In this document: one piece after another, positions 26,585 through 34,765 of the stretch
Layout of the letters: the number at the start of each line of letters is the position of its first letter
Numbering within the stretch: position 1 is the stretch's first letter
Source of the DNA: Empedobacter tilapiae
GTDB lineage: Bacteria; Bacteroidota; Bacteroidia; Flavobacteriales; Weeksellaceae
Assembly: GCF_004785645.1 (NCBI RefSeq)
Contig: NZ_SRPE01000004.1
Span: 62,001 to 126,000 of the forward strand
DNA: 64,000 nucleotides
Direction of reading: 5' to 3'
Position numbers and translations under genes: made by a program
The notes under the pieces: generated by a model
The model's input: only the letters and a program-made list of their open reading frames with translations
The model's database searches: none
Told to the model about the DNA's origin: nothing

Positions 26585-27599
26585 AAAATTTCAAGATAAA
26601 CTTGAAAGATTAATTCAGAATCAAAAACCGTTTCTACTTTTTAGAAAACCAAATTCTATACAAGTGGAGTTGTGGGAAAATAAAGGTTTTGAATCGGATA
26701 ATAAGTTTATTTGTAATAGTTTTGATAATACAAAATTGATTGAATTTAATGATGATGAGGTTGTAGAAATTTCGATTGATGAATTACCAAATTTCGAACT
26801 TTCATTACCAAAATCTGATCAAAATGAAGCGATTTCGTATGAGAATTATATTGATTTAATTCAAAAAACAGTTCAAGAATTACAAAGTGAATCTCCAACG
26901 AAAAAAATTGTAATTAGTCGAATCAATTCACTTCCAGAAACGAATATTAATTTAGTTGAAACTTTCAAAAATTTACATCAACATTATCCAAATGCCTATG
27001 TGTATTTGCGATTTGATGCAGAAGAAGGCTGTTGGATTGGTGCTTCGCCAGAGCTTTTACTGAAAGAAAATAACCATTTTATACAAACTGTTTCTTTGGC
27101 TGGAACAAAAGCAAAAGAAGATGAATGGACAGAGAAAGAATATCACGAACAACAAGTGGTAACCGATTATATTTCGTCAACTTTAGAACCTTATACATCT
27201 TATATTGATGTTGATGGACCATTTTCTGTAAATGCTGGTTTTTTTGAACATTTGAAATCATTTATTTCAGCTCAATTAAAAGATAAATCGCAACTGTATG
27301 ATTTGTTGAAAGCGTTGCATCCAACGCCTGCTGTAGGAGGAATGCCAAAAGATTTATCAAAAGATTTTATTCTAAAAAATGAAGGATATGATCGTGTTTT
27401 TTATGCAGGTTTTATGGGCTATCAAAATAAAACAGAATCAGAGTATTTCGTTAATCTTCGATGTGCGAAAATCTTTTCGAATAAAGTTAATTTATATGTT
27501 GGAGGAGGTATAATGCCTGATTCTATTCCAGAAAATGAATGGCGAGAAACAGAACTGAAATCAAAAACAATAGGAGAGTTGTTGGTGAAATCAAATTAA
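26577..27599 (+). CDS. menF: Isochorismate synthase (MenF/chorismate-binding family)
   Basis: A 340-residue chorismate-binding enzyme that isomerises chorismate to isochorismate, the first committed step to menaquinone. Visible are KIVISRINSL, the FDAEEGCWIGASPELLL block, SLAGTKAKE, the ALHPTPAVGGMPK motif typical of isochorismate synthases, and YVGGGIMPDS near the end. The EntC branch is similar in sequence. Neighbouring menB and the thioesterase support menF. The N terminus is shorter than in Escherichia coli MenF (431), which is common in Bacteroidota. Confidence 0.86.
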   Translation: MFKKFQDKLERLIQNQKPFLLFRKPNSIQVELWENKGFESDNKFICNSFDNTKLIEFNDDEVVEISIDELPNFELSLPKSDQNEAISYENYIDLIQKTVQELQSESPTKKIVISRINSLPETNINLVETFKNLHQHYPNAYVYLRFDAEEGCWIGASPELLLKENNHFIQTVSLAGTKAKEDEWTEKEYHEQQVVTDYISSTLEPYTSYIDVDGPFSVNAGFFEHLKSFISAQLKDKSQLYDLLKALHPTPAVGGMPKDLSKDFILKNEGYDRVFYAGFMGYQNKTESEYFVNLRCAKIFSNKVNLYVGGGIMPDSIPENEWRETELKSKTIGELLVKSN

Positions 27600-27693
27600 A
27601 AAATAACCTATAGTTTTATTAACTTTATTCTTAATTAATAGAAAAGCCTTAATTTCGAAAAGTTAAATTTTTAATCAAAAAACAAAATATATA

Positions 27694-28527
27694 ATGGCAA
27701 CAATCAATTGGCAAACGGTAAAGGATTACGAAGATATCACGTTCAAGAAATGTGATGGTGTAATGCGTATAGCGTTTAATCGTCCTGAAGTTCGTAATGC
27801 ATTTCGTCCGAAAACTGTTTTCGAATTATTAGATGCTTTTCAATTAGCAGAAGAAGATCGTGAAGTTGGTGTAATTTTATTGACAGGTGAAGGACCATCT
27901 GCAAAAGATGGTGGTTGGGCTTTCTGTTCAGGAGGTGATCAACGAGTTCGTGGTGCAAAAGGTTATGAAGGACAAGATGGTGTTGGACGTTTGAATATTT
28001 TAGAAGTTCAGCGTTTGATTCGTTTTTCGACTAAAGTTGTTGTAGCTGTGGTAAACGGTTGGGCAGTAGGAGGTGGACATTCTTTGCACGTGGTTTGTGA
28101 TATGACATTGGCTTCTAAAGAACACGCAATTTTCAAACAAACGGATGCTGATGTAGCTTCTTTTGATGGTGGTTACGGTTCGGCTTATTTGGCTAAACAG
28201 GTTGGTCAAAAACGTGCTCGTGAAATCTTTTTCTTAGGATTGAATTATTCTGCTCAAGAGGCTTACGATATGGGAATGGTAAATTTAGTTGTTCCGCATG
28301 ACGAGTTAGAACAAGTTGCTTTTGATTGGGCACAAGAGATTTTAACAAAATCGCCAACGGCAATTAAAATGTTGAAATTTGCTTTCAATTTAGTGGACGA
28401 TGGTTTAGTTGGACAACAAATTTTTGCTGGAGAAACAACACGTTTTGCATACGGAACAGAGGAAGCTGTAGAAGGCCGTAATGCATTCTTAGAAAAACGT
28501 CCAAGAGATTTTTCTAAATTTAGATAA
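27694..28527 (+). CDS. menB: 1,4-dihydroxy-2-naphthoyl-CoA synthase
   Basis: A 277-residue crotonase-fold enzyme that closes the second ring from o-succinylbenzoyl-CoA. Diagnostic blocks are FNRPEVRNAFRPKTV, FCSGGDQRVRG, GWAVGGGHSLHVVCD and TDADVASFDGGYGSAY, ending in FLEKRPRDFSKF. Motifs and length are almost invariant in MenB. It stands 94 bases after menF with a possible TAATTTCG promoter at 27650-27657, so it may have its own promoter as well as read-through. Confidence 0.95.
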   Translation: MATINWQTVKDYEDITFKKCDGVMRIAFNRPEVRNAFRPKTVFELLDAFQLAEEDREVGVILLTGEGPSAKDGGWAFCSGGDQRVRGAKGYEGQDGVGRLNILEVQRLIRFSTKVVVAVVNGWAVGGGHSLHVVCDMTLASKEHAIFKQTDADVASFDGGYGSAYLAKQVGQKRAREIFFLGLNYSAQEAYDMGMVNLVVPHDELEQVAFDWAQEILTKSPTAIKMLKFAFNLVDDGLVGQQIFAGETTRFAYGTEEAVEGRNAFLEKRPRDFSKFR

Positions 28528-28549
28528 GAAAATTTTCAAAATATAAACT

Positions 28550-28577
28550 AAAAGCGATGTTTAACATCGCTTTTTTT
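28550..28577. terminator. Terminator after menB, also serving the convergent gene
   Basis: AAAGCGATGTT/AACATCGCTTT hairpin with a T7 run on the plus strand. The weaker minus-strand run overlaps the stop of the convergent gene. Confidence 0.85.
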
Positions 28578-29519
28578 ATTCTATAAGTTTGAACTCTGTT
28601 TTAGATTTTCCTCCAAGCATCGAAAAATTGGAATCAATTTCCATTTCACCTTCATAGTTTGTCCATTTGCCTTTAAGTAATGAAAAATATCCCGTTGCAA
28701 TGAAAGATGTTTTCATGTAAATTTTCTCATTATTTTTCATTCCAAACATTTCAGCCATTGGAGTATTAAAATCACCTAACACATATTCGTTTATATCGTA
28801 TTTAATAACAGCGATTTGATCGTTATTTTGATGAATAATCTTTTCGATATAAACTGTATTTTGATTACTTGTGCTATCAGCAACAAAATTTTGATCCATC
28901 TCGATTAAATTTAGGTTTAATTTCCATTTTTCTCCAATTTCAACTTCTTTATTTGGTAAACTAAACAATATTGAAATTAAATTTTTTTGAGAATTTTTAT
29001 AATATGTACTAATTATTTCACCTGTTTTGGAAATACGACCTCTTAAAACGACATTATTGTTTGAGTCAATTAAGTTTTTGAAAACGTTATCAAAATTTAG
29101 ATTTTCGATATCATTATTTTCAGTTTTAACCTTTTTTTGTTTCTTTTTATCTTTTTTTTGATTTTCAAGATTAGCCTCATTCATTAATTTTTCTAAATAT
29201 TGGTTCGACTCATTATTTAACATAAACATTTCAATATCGATTAGATTTTCATTTTTTTGTTTAAATGAAGATTCGTTTGATATTTAATATTTGAATTTAT
29301 TTGAAAAAGTGCATCTTGAAATTTACCAAGTTCATGAAAAATAGAAGAAGAATCTTTTTTCTCAATAATTTTATTTTCTGCTTTTATAACATGCATTGTT
29401 GTTTGATACTTTAATGTATCATTTTTTGCTATTTTCCATTGCAAGAATATATTTTCTTGCTTTTGACTGAAGGAAAAACTAGATAGAATAAGAGTAAAAA
29501 CTAATATTTTGTATTTCAT
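28576..29519 (-). pseudogene. Secreted protein gene split by a one-base frameshift in an A7 tract
   Basis: Two minus-strand frames abut. An N-terminal 92 codons (29241-29519) carries a signal peptide (YKILVFTLILSSFSFSQ), and a C-terminal part (28576-29229, 217 codons) lacks one. The junction is an A7 run on the coding strand (29252-29258). Reading it as A8 joins the frames into one protein of about 314 residues, continuing LNKKNENLIDIEMFML without interruption. The C-terminal part is beta-rich and resembles large secreted Bacteroidota proteins of unknown function (DUF6263-like at best). Either the gene is broken, the base is a sequencing error, or slippage on the homopolymer restores the frame. 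Confidence 0.75.
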
Positions 29520-29660
29520 ATTAAAAGGTTAAGTTAATTTGCAAGCAATATACATAAATTAAAGAACTATTTTTATTTGTATAAATTGGAGAATTTTTGA
29601 ATAAAATCTACGGCAATATTTCTTAAAATCAATTACATTTACTCAAAACCTAATTAATCT

Positions 29661-30413
29661 GTGACAATAGATTTTCCTGTTTCCATCGAAATTTTTGGAC
29701 ATTCAGTCTTAATTCATCCTATTCTCGAATCGGTCGGAATTTTTATTGCGATGCGTTATTACGCATTTCTACGAAAACGTAACAAATCAAGTTTAACAAC
29801 AATCCAATCGTTTAGTATTATTATTGGAGCATTAATAGGTGCACTTTTGGGTTCTAAAATTATTGGAACATTAGAAAACCCGCAAGCTCTTTTGGATGCA
29901 AAAAATCAGTTTCTTTATTTTTGGACAAGTAATACAATTGTGGGTGGATTAACCTTTGGTTTGATTGGTGTAGAAATCACTAAAAAAATTATTGGCCATA
30001 AAGAAAGTACAGGAGATTTGATTGTTTTTCCGTTAATGTTGGCAATGATAATTGGAAGAATCGGTTGCTTTTTAACAGGTGTTTATGAACAAACGTATGG
30101 TATAGAAACAACATCTATTTTTGGAATGGATTTGGGCGATGGATTATTGCGTCATCCCGTTGCTCTGTACGAAATTGTTTACCTTATTTTTCTTTGGATA
30201 GTTTTGGAAATTATTCAGAAAAAATATATTTATCCTTCTGGATATCTCTTTCAAGTATTTATGTTTACCTATCTTTTGTTTCGTTTTTGTTTAGATTTTA
30301 TTAAACCAATTCATCCAATATTTTTAGATTTAAGTTCTATACAATTAACATGTGTTTGTGTCATAATTTATTATATCTTTAAGTTATTACAAACTAAACC
30401 TAGATTTAAATAA
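29661..30413 (+). CDS. Divergent Lgt-like membrane protein (prolipoprotein diacylglyceryl transferase family)
   Basis: A 250-residue, seven-helix-type membrane protein. Recognisable Lgt blocks are GRIGCFLTGVYEQTYG, RHPVALYEI and YPSGYLFQVF. However, the HGGL histidine essential in Escherichia coli Lgt (His103) is replaced (TIVGGLTFG), and the GRIGN asparagine (Asn146) is Cys. GTG 29661 is the first possible start, since a stop codon lies two codons upstream. A near -7 element TACATTTA lies at 29634-29641. It heads an operon with three tiny membrane proteins and a Tes-like radical SAM enzyme. It is therefore probably not the housekeeping Lgt but a relative acting on a different lipid acceptor. 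Confidence 0.78.
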   Translation: MTIDFPVSIEIFGHSVLIHPILESVGIFIAMRYYAFLRKRNKSSLTTIQSFSIIIGALIGALLGSKIIGTLENPQALLDAKNQFLYFWTSNTIVGGLTFGLIGVEITKKIIGHKESTGDLIVFPLMLAMIIGRIGCFLTGVYEQTYGIETTSIFGMDLGDGLLRHPVALYEIVYLIFLWIVLEIIQKKYIYPSGYLFQVFMFTYLLFRFCLDFIKPIHPIFLDLSSIQLTCVCVIIYYIFKLLQTKPRFK

Positions 30414-30613
30414 TGGAATCTTTATTTACAATTGTTTTTATTTTACTTCTTATTGGTTCTATACTTTCTGTAGCAGGTTTTATTTTGTATTTATTTACAA
30501 AGAATAAAAACGAGATGGAAAATGTAGAAATATCCTTAAAATTAATGGTTTGGGGAATAGGGATTTTACTTGCCTCGGGTTCAATTTGTGGATTAATTTT
30601 AATTGGAAACTAA
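30413..30613 (+). CDS. Small two-helix membrane protein 1
   Basis: A 66-residue protein with two hydrophobic helices (about 5-27 and 44-62) joined by a charged loop (FTKNKNEMENVEIS), ending in GLILIGN. The start overlaps the Lgt-like stop (TAATG). It shares layout with the next two small proteins: helix, Lys-rich loop, helix, glycine-ended tail. No enzymatic motif is present. The family was not recognised. Confidence 0.7.
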   Translation: MESLFTIVFILLLIGSILSVAGFILYLFTKNKNEMENVEISLKLMVWGIGILLASGSICGLILIGN

Positions 30614-30614
30614 T

Positions 30615-30848
30615 ATGATATATTCAGTTATTTTTGCTGAAGGAGGTCTTGGTCGAGATTTTATTTATATTATCATTGCAATTTTGTTAGGAATTGCAAT
30701 GATTGGTGGTGCTGTTGGTACATTAATTTCGCTTATTATCAACTCACTTTCTGGACATAAAAAAGAAACAAAATATTATTTAATGGTTTTCGGAATGTGT
30801 GCTTTAATAACACTTGTTATTTCGGGAATGGTTTGTGGTTCATTGTAA
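30615..30848 (+). CDS. Small two-helix membrane protein 2
   Basis: A 77-residue protein with hydrophobic segments at about 17-39 and 50-74, joined by a Lys/His-rich loop (GHKKETKYY), ending GMVCGSL. ATG 30615 follows the previous stop by one base. The TTG at 30603 would overlap it. By eye it aligns with proteins 1 and 3 of the triplet (for example GTLISLI here against GFISLISLI). The function is unknown. Confidence 0.68.
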   Translation: MIYSVIFAEGGLGRDFIYIIIAILLGIAMIGGAVGTLISLIINSLSGHKKETKYYLMVFGMCALITLVISGMVCGSL

Positions 30849-30858
30849 ATTTTAGCCA

Positions 30859-31089
30859 ATGTTAGCAGTTATTTTCTCTCAACAATTTATTCATACAGAG
30901 GATATTGTTCTGTTTTTATTACTTGTATCATTTATTGGTGCAGGTTTTATTTCTCTTATTAGTTTAATTTATCAATCAATTCAAAAGAAAATTAATATAC
31001 AACGATTAGTTACATTATTTTTTGGATCATTTATAGGATTGTTTTTATTATTTATAGCTTTAATCTATCTCATTTTTGGAGGATTTTAA
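30859..31089 (+). CDS. Small two-helix membrane protein 3
   Basis: A 76-residue protein with helices at about 15-37 and 50-73, a Lys/Gln loop (QSIQKKINIQR) and C-terminal IFGGF. It lies 10 bases after protein 2 and 18 bases before the radical SAM gene, so all are in one transcript. With proteins 1 and 2 it forms a tandem set of similar proteins, probably from duplication. Confidence 0.68.
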   Translation: MLAVIFSQQFIHTEDIVLFLLLVSFIGAGFISLISLIYQSIQKKINIQRLVTLFFGSFIGLFLLFIALIYLIFGGF

Positions 31090-31107
31090 TCACTCAAAAT
31101 TCATACT

Positions 31108-32517
31108 ATGCCAGTTAGAAATTACACTTATTACGATTATACAATAAGTCTTTGTCCAGAATGTTTGAAACGAGTTGGTGCAAAAATTATCATTGAAGAC
31201 GAAAATGTTTTTATGACAAAACGTTGTCCAGATCATGGTTTCTTCAAAGCAAAAATTGCAACAGATGTCGATTATTACAAAAACATCAGAAATTATAACA
31301 AAGCTTCGGAAATGCCTTTGCATTTTGGGACGGATGTCGAATACGGTTGTCCATACGATTGTGGTTTGTGTGTTGATCATGAGCAACATTCGTGTTTATC
31401 AATTGTTGAAGTGACGGATCGATGCAATTTAACATGTCCCACTTGTTATGCTATGTCGTCGCCACATTATGGTTCTCATCGTAGTTTGGAGCAGATTGAA
31501 GCGATGTTCGATACAATTGTAAAAAATGAAGGCGAGCCAGATGTAGTGCAAATTAGTGGTGGTGAACCAACAATTCATCCACAATTTTTTGAGATTATGG
31601 AAATTGCAAAATCAAAACCAATTAAACATTTGATGTTGAATACAAACGGGATTAGAATTGCAAATGATCCTGGTTTTGCTGAAAAATTAGCGACTTATGC
31701 GCCTGAATTTGAAGTTTATTTACAATTTGATTCATTCAAAAAAGAAGTTTTAGAAGATTTTCGAGGAAAAGATTTGACAGATGTTCGAATGAAAGCTTTA
31801 GAAAAATTGAATGAATTAAATCTTTCTACAACTTTAGTTGTTGTGTTGCAAAAAGATAAAAATATTGATGAAATCGGGAAGATTATTGATTTTGCGCTTA
31901 AACAAAAATGTGTGCGTGGCGTAACGTTTCAACCTGTCGAAATCGCGGGGAGAAATAGAGATGATTCGGCTCACGAAAAAATTACATTAACAGAAGTTCG
32001 TCAAGAAATTATTGATCAATATCCACTTTTTAATTCAGATGATATTATTCCAGTTCCGTGTAATCCAGATGCTTTGGCGATGGGGTATATGCTGAAATTG
32101 AATGATGAGGTAATTCCGCTTACACGTTATATTAATCCTGCGGATTTGTTGAATAACGAATCGAAAAATACAATTGTATACGAACAAGATGAACAATTGA
32201 AAGTACAATTATTAGATATTTTTAGTACAGGAATTTCGGTTGATAAAGTACAACCAAAAGTGAATCAATTACTTTGTTGTTTACCAGAAGTTTGTGCGCC
32301 TGAATTGGATTTAGATTACGATAATTTGTTCCGAATAATCATTATGAATTTTATGGATGCACATGATTTTGATGTTCGTGCTGTTAAAAAATCTTGCGTA
32401 CATATCGTCAACAAAGATTTGAAATTAATTCCATTCGAAACAATGAATTTATTTTATCGCGACGAAAAAGCTGCTTATTTAGAAGAATTGAGAAAAGAGG
32501 ATAAAGTGTTGTTTTAG
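31108..32517 (+). CDS. Radical SAM enzyme of the Tes/MJ0619 type (tetraether-lipid-synthase-like)
   Basis: A 469-residue radical SAM protein. The SAM cluster motif CNLTCPTC (Cys106, Cys110, Cys113) is preceded by a rubredoxin-like pair, C16-x2-C19 with C40-x2-H43, and a further CPYDCGLC cluster motif (Cys81, Cys85, Cys88). This order (CPEC, CPxHG, CPxDCGLC, then VTxRCNLxCPxC) is the layout I know from MJ0619 and archaeal Tes, which couples lipid alkyl chains. The C-terminal Cys-rich block (LLCCLPEVC, KKSCVHI) also fits. Bacterial members have uncertain products. With the Lgt-like gene upstream it points to alkyl- or acyl-chain modification of a membrane lipid. Confidence 0.82.
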   Translation: MPVRNYTYYDYTISLCPECLKRVGAKIIIEDENVFMTKRCPDHGFFKAKIATDVDYYKNIRNYNKASEMPLHFGTDVEYGCPYDCGLCVDHEQHSCLSIVEVTDRCNLTCPTCYAMSSPHYGSHRSLEQIEAMFDTIVKNEGEPDVVQISGGEPTIHPQFFEIMEIAKSKPIKHLMLNTNGIRIANDPGFAEKLATYAPEFEVYLQFDSFKKEVLEDFRGKDLTDVRMKALEKLNELNLSTTLVVVLQKDKNIDEIGKIIDFALKQKCVRGVTFQPVEIAGRNRDDSAHEKITLTEVRQEIIDQYPLFNSDDIIPVPCNPDALAMGYMLKLNDEVIPLTRYINPADLLNNESKNTIVYEQDEQLKVQLLDIFSTGISVDKVQPKVNQLLCCLPEVCAPELDLDYDNLFRIIIMNFMDAHDFDVRAVKKSCVHIVNKDLKLIPFETMNLFYRDEKAAYLEELRKEDKVLF

Positions 32518-32559
32518 TTATGGAAAATGCTCAAATAGAAGGAGAATTAAAATTATTTA

Positions 32560-32907
32560 GTGATAATTATAAAGGAATTTTTAGATTCATTGGTTAATAT
32601 AATCAAGCGACGAAAAAAGTTAGATATAATTGATGCTGATTTGAATGAGAAGTTTATTTTTTCTTCAAATAATAATCAAGAATTTCAAAAATTATTTACG
32701 GATGAAATTATTTTTCATTTAAAACAAATGAAAAAAGTGAATATATTTATTTCTGATTATTTTGGAATCTGGGAAAGACCATATTTTGAAGGAGAACATG
32801 ATTTAGCTGCAAACTATAGTTCTATGAATTATAATGATATGACACTTAATCTCAAGTTATTTCAACTTATTATCAATCAAATGGAAAAATTAAATTGGAT
32901 AAAATAA
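32560..32907 (+). CDS. Hypothetical protein, start uncertain
   Basis: A frame of about 115 codons with GTG 32560 as the earliest possible start (stop at 32548-32550). It is a mixed helical protein with a WERPYFEGEHD patch near the middle. I do not recognise it. An ATG at 32520, three bases past the radical SAM stop, opens another frame for 25 codons only, ending at the TAA near 32597. That frame may be an abandoned start of the same gene, or a frameshift. It lies within the lipid operon. Confidence 0.5.
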   Translation: MIIIKEFLDSLVNIIKRRKKLDIIDADLNEKFIFSSNNNQEFQKLFTDEIIFHLKQMKKVNIFISDYFGIWERPYFEGEHDLAANYSSMNYNDMTLNLKLFQLIINQMEKLNWIK

Positions 32908-32911
32908 TAAA

Positions 32912-33532
32912 ATGACAAACTGTTTATTTTTTGGAGATAGTATTACTTACGGTGAATATAACGGAATATTTGGAGGTTATGTAGAAATTTTAAAACGTTA
33001 TTGCCATGCAGAATTTTATAATAACAATGCAAATGAAGTCAATTGTTTTAATCTCGGAATAGGAGGTGAGACAACAGAAGGTTTAATGAACCGATTTGAA
33101 GTTGAGACAAAAGCGCGCATTTCTCCTGATGAAAATCTAATTTTCTTTTTTTATGGCGCAAATGATTTGGCCGAAAAAAATGATGTAGAATTAGTCTCTC
33201 TTGCTAATTTTGAATCAAATCTTTTTGAAGTAATTTCTCAAGCAAAAGAATTTACAGCTAACATTTATGTGATAAGTATTTTACCAATTTCTAAAACGGT
33301 TGATGGAATAAAAATTCCAGAACGTAAATATCGTAGTACAGAAAAAATTGAATTATATAATCAAAAATTAAAAGAATTAGCCTATCAAAATCAAATAGAA
33401 TTTATTGATATTTTCTCAAGTTTTAATTTAACTAAAGAAGAATTTCTTTCAAAAGATGGTATTCATCCAAACGAGAAAGGGTATCAATTTATCGCAAATC
33501 AAATAAAACCGATTGTTGAGAAATATTTGTAA
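32912..33532 (+). CDS. SGNH/GDSL-family hydrolase
   Basis: A 206-residue esterase-like protein. SGNH blocks in order are GDSITYG (nucleophile Ser), GIGGETTEG (Gly), GANDLAE (Asn) and DGIHPNEKGY (Asp and His of the triad). No signal peptide, so it acts in the cytoplasm. It is the last gene before a strong terminator and thus belongs to the Lgt-like/radical SAM operon. An esterase acting on an acyl intermediate of that pathway is a reasonable guess. Confidence 0.85.
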   Translation: MTNCLFFGDSITYGEYNGIFGGYVEILKRYCHAEFYNNNANEVNCFNLGIGGETTEGLMNRFEVETKARISPDENLIFFFYGANDLAEKNDVELVSLANFESNLFEVISQAKEFTANIYVISILPISKTVDGIKIPERKYRSTEKIELYNQKLKELAYQNQIEFIDIFSSFNLTKEEFLSKDGIHPNEKGYQFIANQIKPIVEKYL

Positions 33533-33562
33533 AAAAAGCACCTTTAAATAAGGTGCTTTTTT
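33532..33562. terminator. Bidirectional intrinsic terminator
   Basis: A 13-base perfect stem (AAAAAAGCACCTT/AAGGTGCTTTTTT), loop of 5. It separates the lipid operon from a convergent secreted-protein gene. Confidence 0.9.
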
Positions 33563-33567
33563 AAGAT

Positions 33568-34338
33568 TTATTTTTTTATAAATTTTGCCGAAGAATTACC
33601 TATTTTGTAGATGTAGTTTCCATTAGATAAATCTTGAACATCTACAGAAATATTACTTTCATTAGAATTAAAATCTTTTTTAAGAATCAATCGTCCTGTA
33701 ATGTCATAAATTTCTACATTGTTTGCACCGTTTTTAGGATTAACAATATTTAAAGTTGATTGTGCAGGATTAGGAAAAGCTTGTAATTTAGAATTTTCTT
33801 TTACTTCTTCAATTGATAAAGACGAAGTTGGTAAAACATAAACTTGTTGATAAGTATCGGTAAAATTGTTTGTCGTAACATCAATAATTAATTTATTTTT
33901 ATTTGATTTTTCATCATGAAATACTGTTAGTTCATAATTTGAATCTGTTTCATTAGGAGAAAAATCTTTTAATACTTTACCATTTTCATCTATAATTAAA
34001 GTTTTATTAATACCATTATTTCTAATTTCTATTACAAATTCATAATTATTATCTGTATTAAAAATGTGTTTAGAAACTGTAAACCAGCTTTCATGTGAAT
34101 CATAATAAAAATGTAATGTATAACCACTTGGAATATCTACATTTATAATCTTTATTATTGAATAATCAGAGTTATATAATACAAGTTTATTATCCTTAGT
34201 TGCTGATACGTAAGAAATATCTTTATTATTTGAAATTACGTGTACTTTTTCATCTTTAGAAAAAGTTTTTTCTAATGTAATTTGAGCAAATGAAATTGTA
34301 GAAGCTAATAATGCTCCAGAGAATAAAAATTTTTTCAT
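33568..34338 (-). CDS. Secreted protein with T9SS type A sorting domain
   Basis: A 256-residue exported protein with a signal peptide (KKFLFSGALLASTISFAQ), a central beta-strand-rich region of unknown fold and a C-terminal T9SS sorting domain (FPNPAQSTLNIV, then NGNYIYKIGNSSAKFIKK). ATG 34338 is preferred because the -7 element at 34360-34367 excludes the longer form. The sorting domain directs export through the type IX system across the outer membrane. The function of the passenger is unknown. Confidence 0.83.
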   Translation of the reverse strand: MKKFLFSGALLASTISFAQITLEKTFSKDEKVHVISNNKDISYVSATKDNKLVLYNSDYSIIKIINVDIPSGYTLHFYYDSHESWFTVSKHIFNTDNNYEFVIEIRNNGINKTLIIDENGKVLKDFSPNETDSNYELTVFHDEKSNKNKLIIDVTTNNFTDTYQQVYVLPTSSLSIEEVKENSKLQAFPNPAQSTLNIVNPKNGANNVEIYDITGRLILKKDFNSNESNISVDVQDLSNGNYIYKIGNSSAKFIKK

Positions 34339-34359
34339 AGAAAAGTTGTTTATTTTTAT

Positions 34360-34367
34360 CAAATATA
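34360..34367 (-). promoter_or_regulatory. -7 promoter element of the T9SS cargo gene
   Basis: The minus strand reads TATATTTG, an exact TAnnTTTG, 21 bases before ATG 34338. Confidence 0.65.
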
Positions 34368-34508
34368 GAAAATAATAAGGCTTAAAAGTAAATAATTATT
34401 TGTTTTTTATCTTTATTCATTATAAATAACTCATTTTGGTTTTGTATCTTCGTCATCGAAAGTTTATAGTAATTTATTTAAAAACAAATTAGTATTAATT
34501 AAACGAAA

Positions 34509-34634
34509 TTTTCTTCGGGGCAAGGTGAAATTCCTTACCGGCGGTACAGTCCGCGACTCCTTTAACATTTGTTATAGGACTGATTTGGTGAAAATCCAAA
34601 ACCGACAGTTAGAGTCTGGATGAGAGAAGAAAAT
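34509..34634 (+). ncRNA. FMN riboswitch (RFN element)
   Basis: All RFN landmarks are present in order: the closing TTTCTTC with GAAGAAA stem, the GGGGCAAGGTGAAATTCC block, ACCGGCGGTACAGTCCGCGA, GTGAAAATCCAAAACCGACA and AGTCTGGATGAGAGAAG. It binds FMN and shuts down riboflavin genes. It lies about 130 bases before ribB. A TATCTTCG at 34445-34452 is a possible -7 element for the leader transcript. Confidence 0.96.
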
Positions 34635-34765
34635 TGAATATAATGTGCATTCCAAGATTTATTTTGGTATTATATTTTATTGATATAATCCAGAAGAAAT
34701 AGATTTTAGATAGTATTGTTATGTTTCGCCCTGAAGTGATGTTTCATGATAAAAATAAAAATCAA

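Noticed and set aside
32520-32600. The 25-codon ATG frame after the radical SAM gene as an independent small protein gene
   Set aside because: It is too short, has no family resemblance and overlaps the start of the longer frame.
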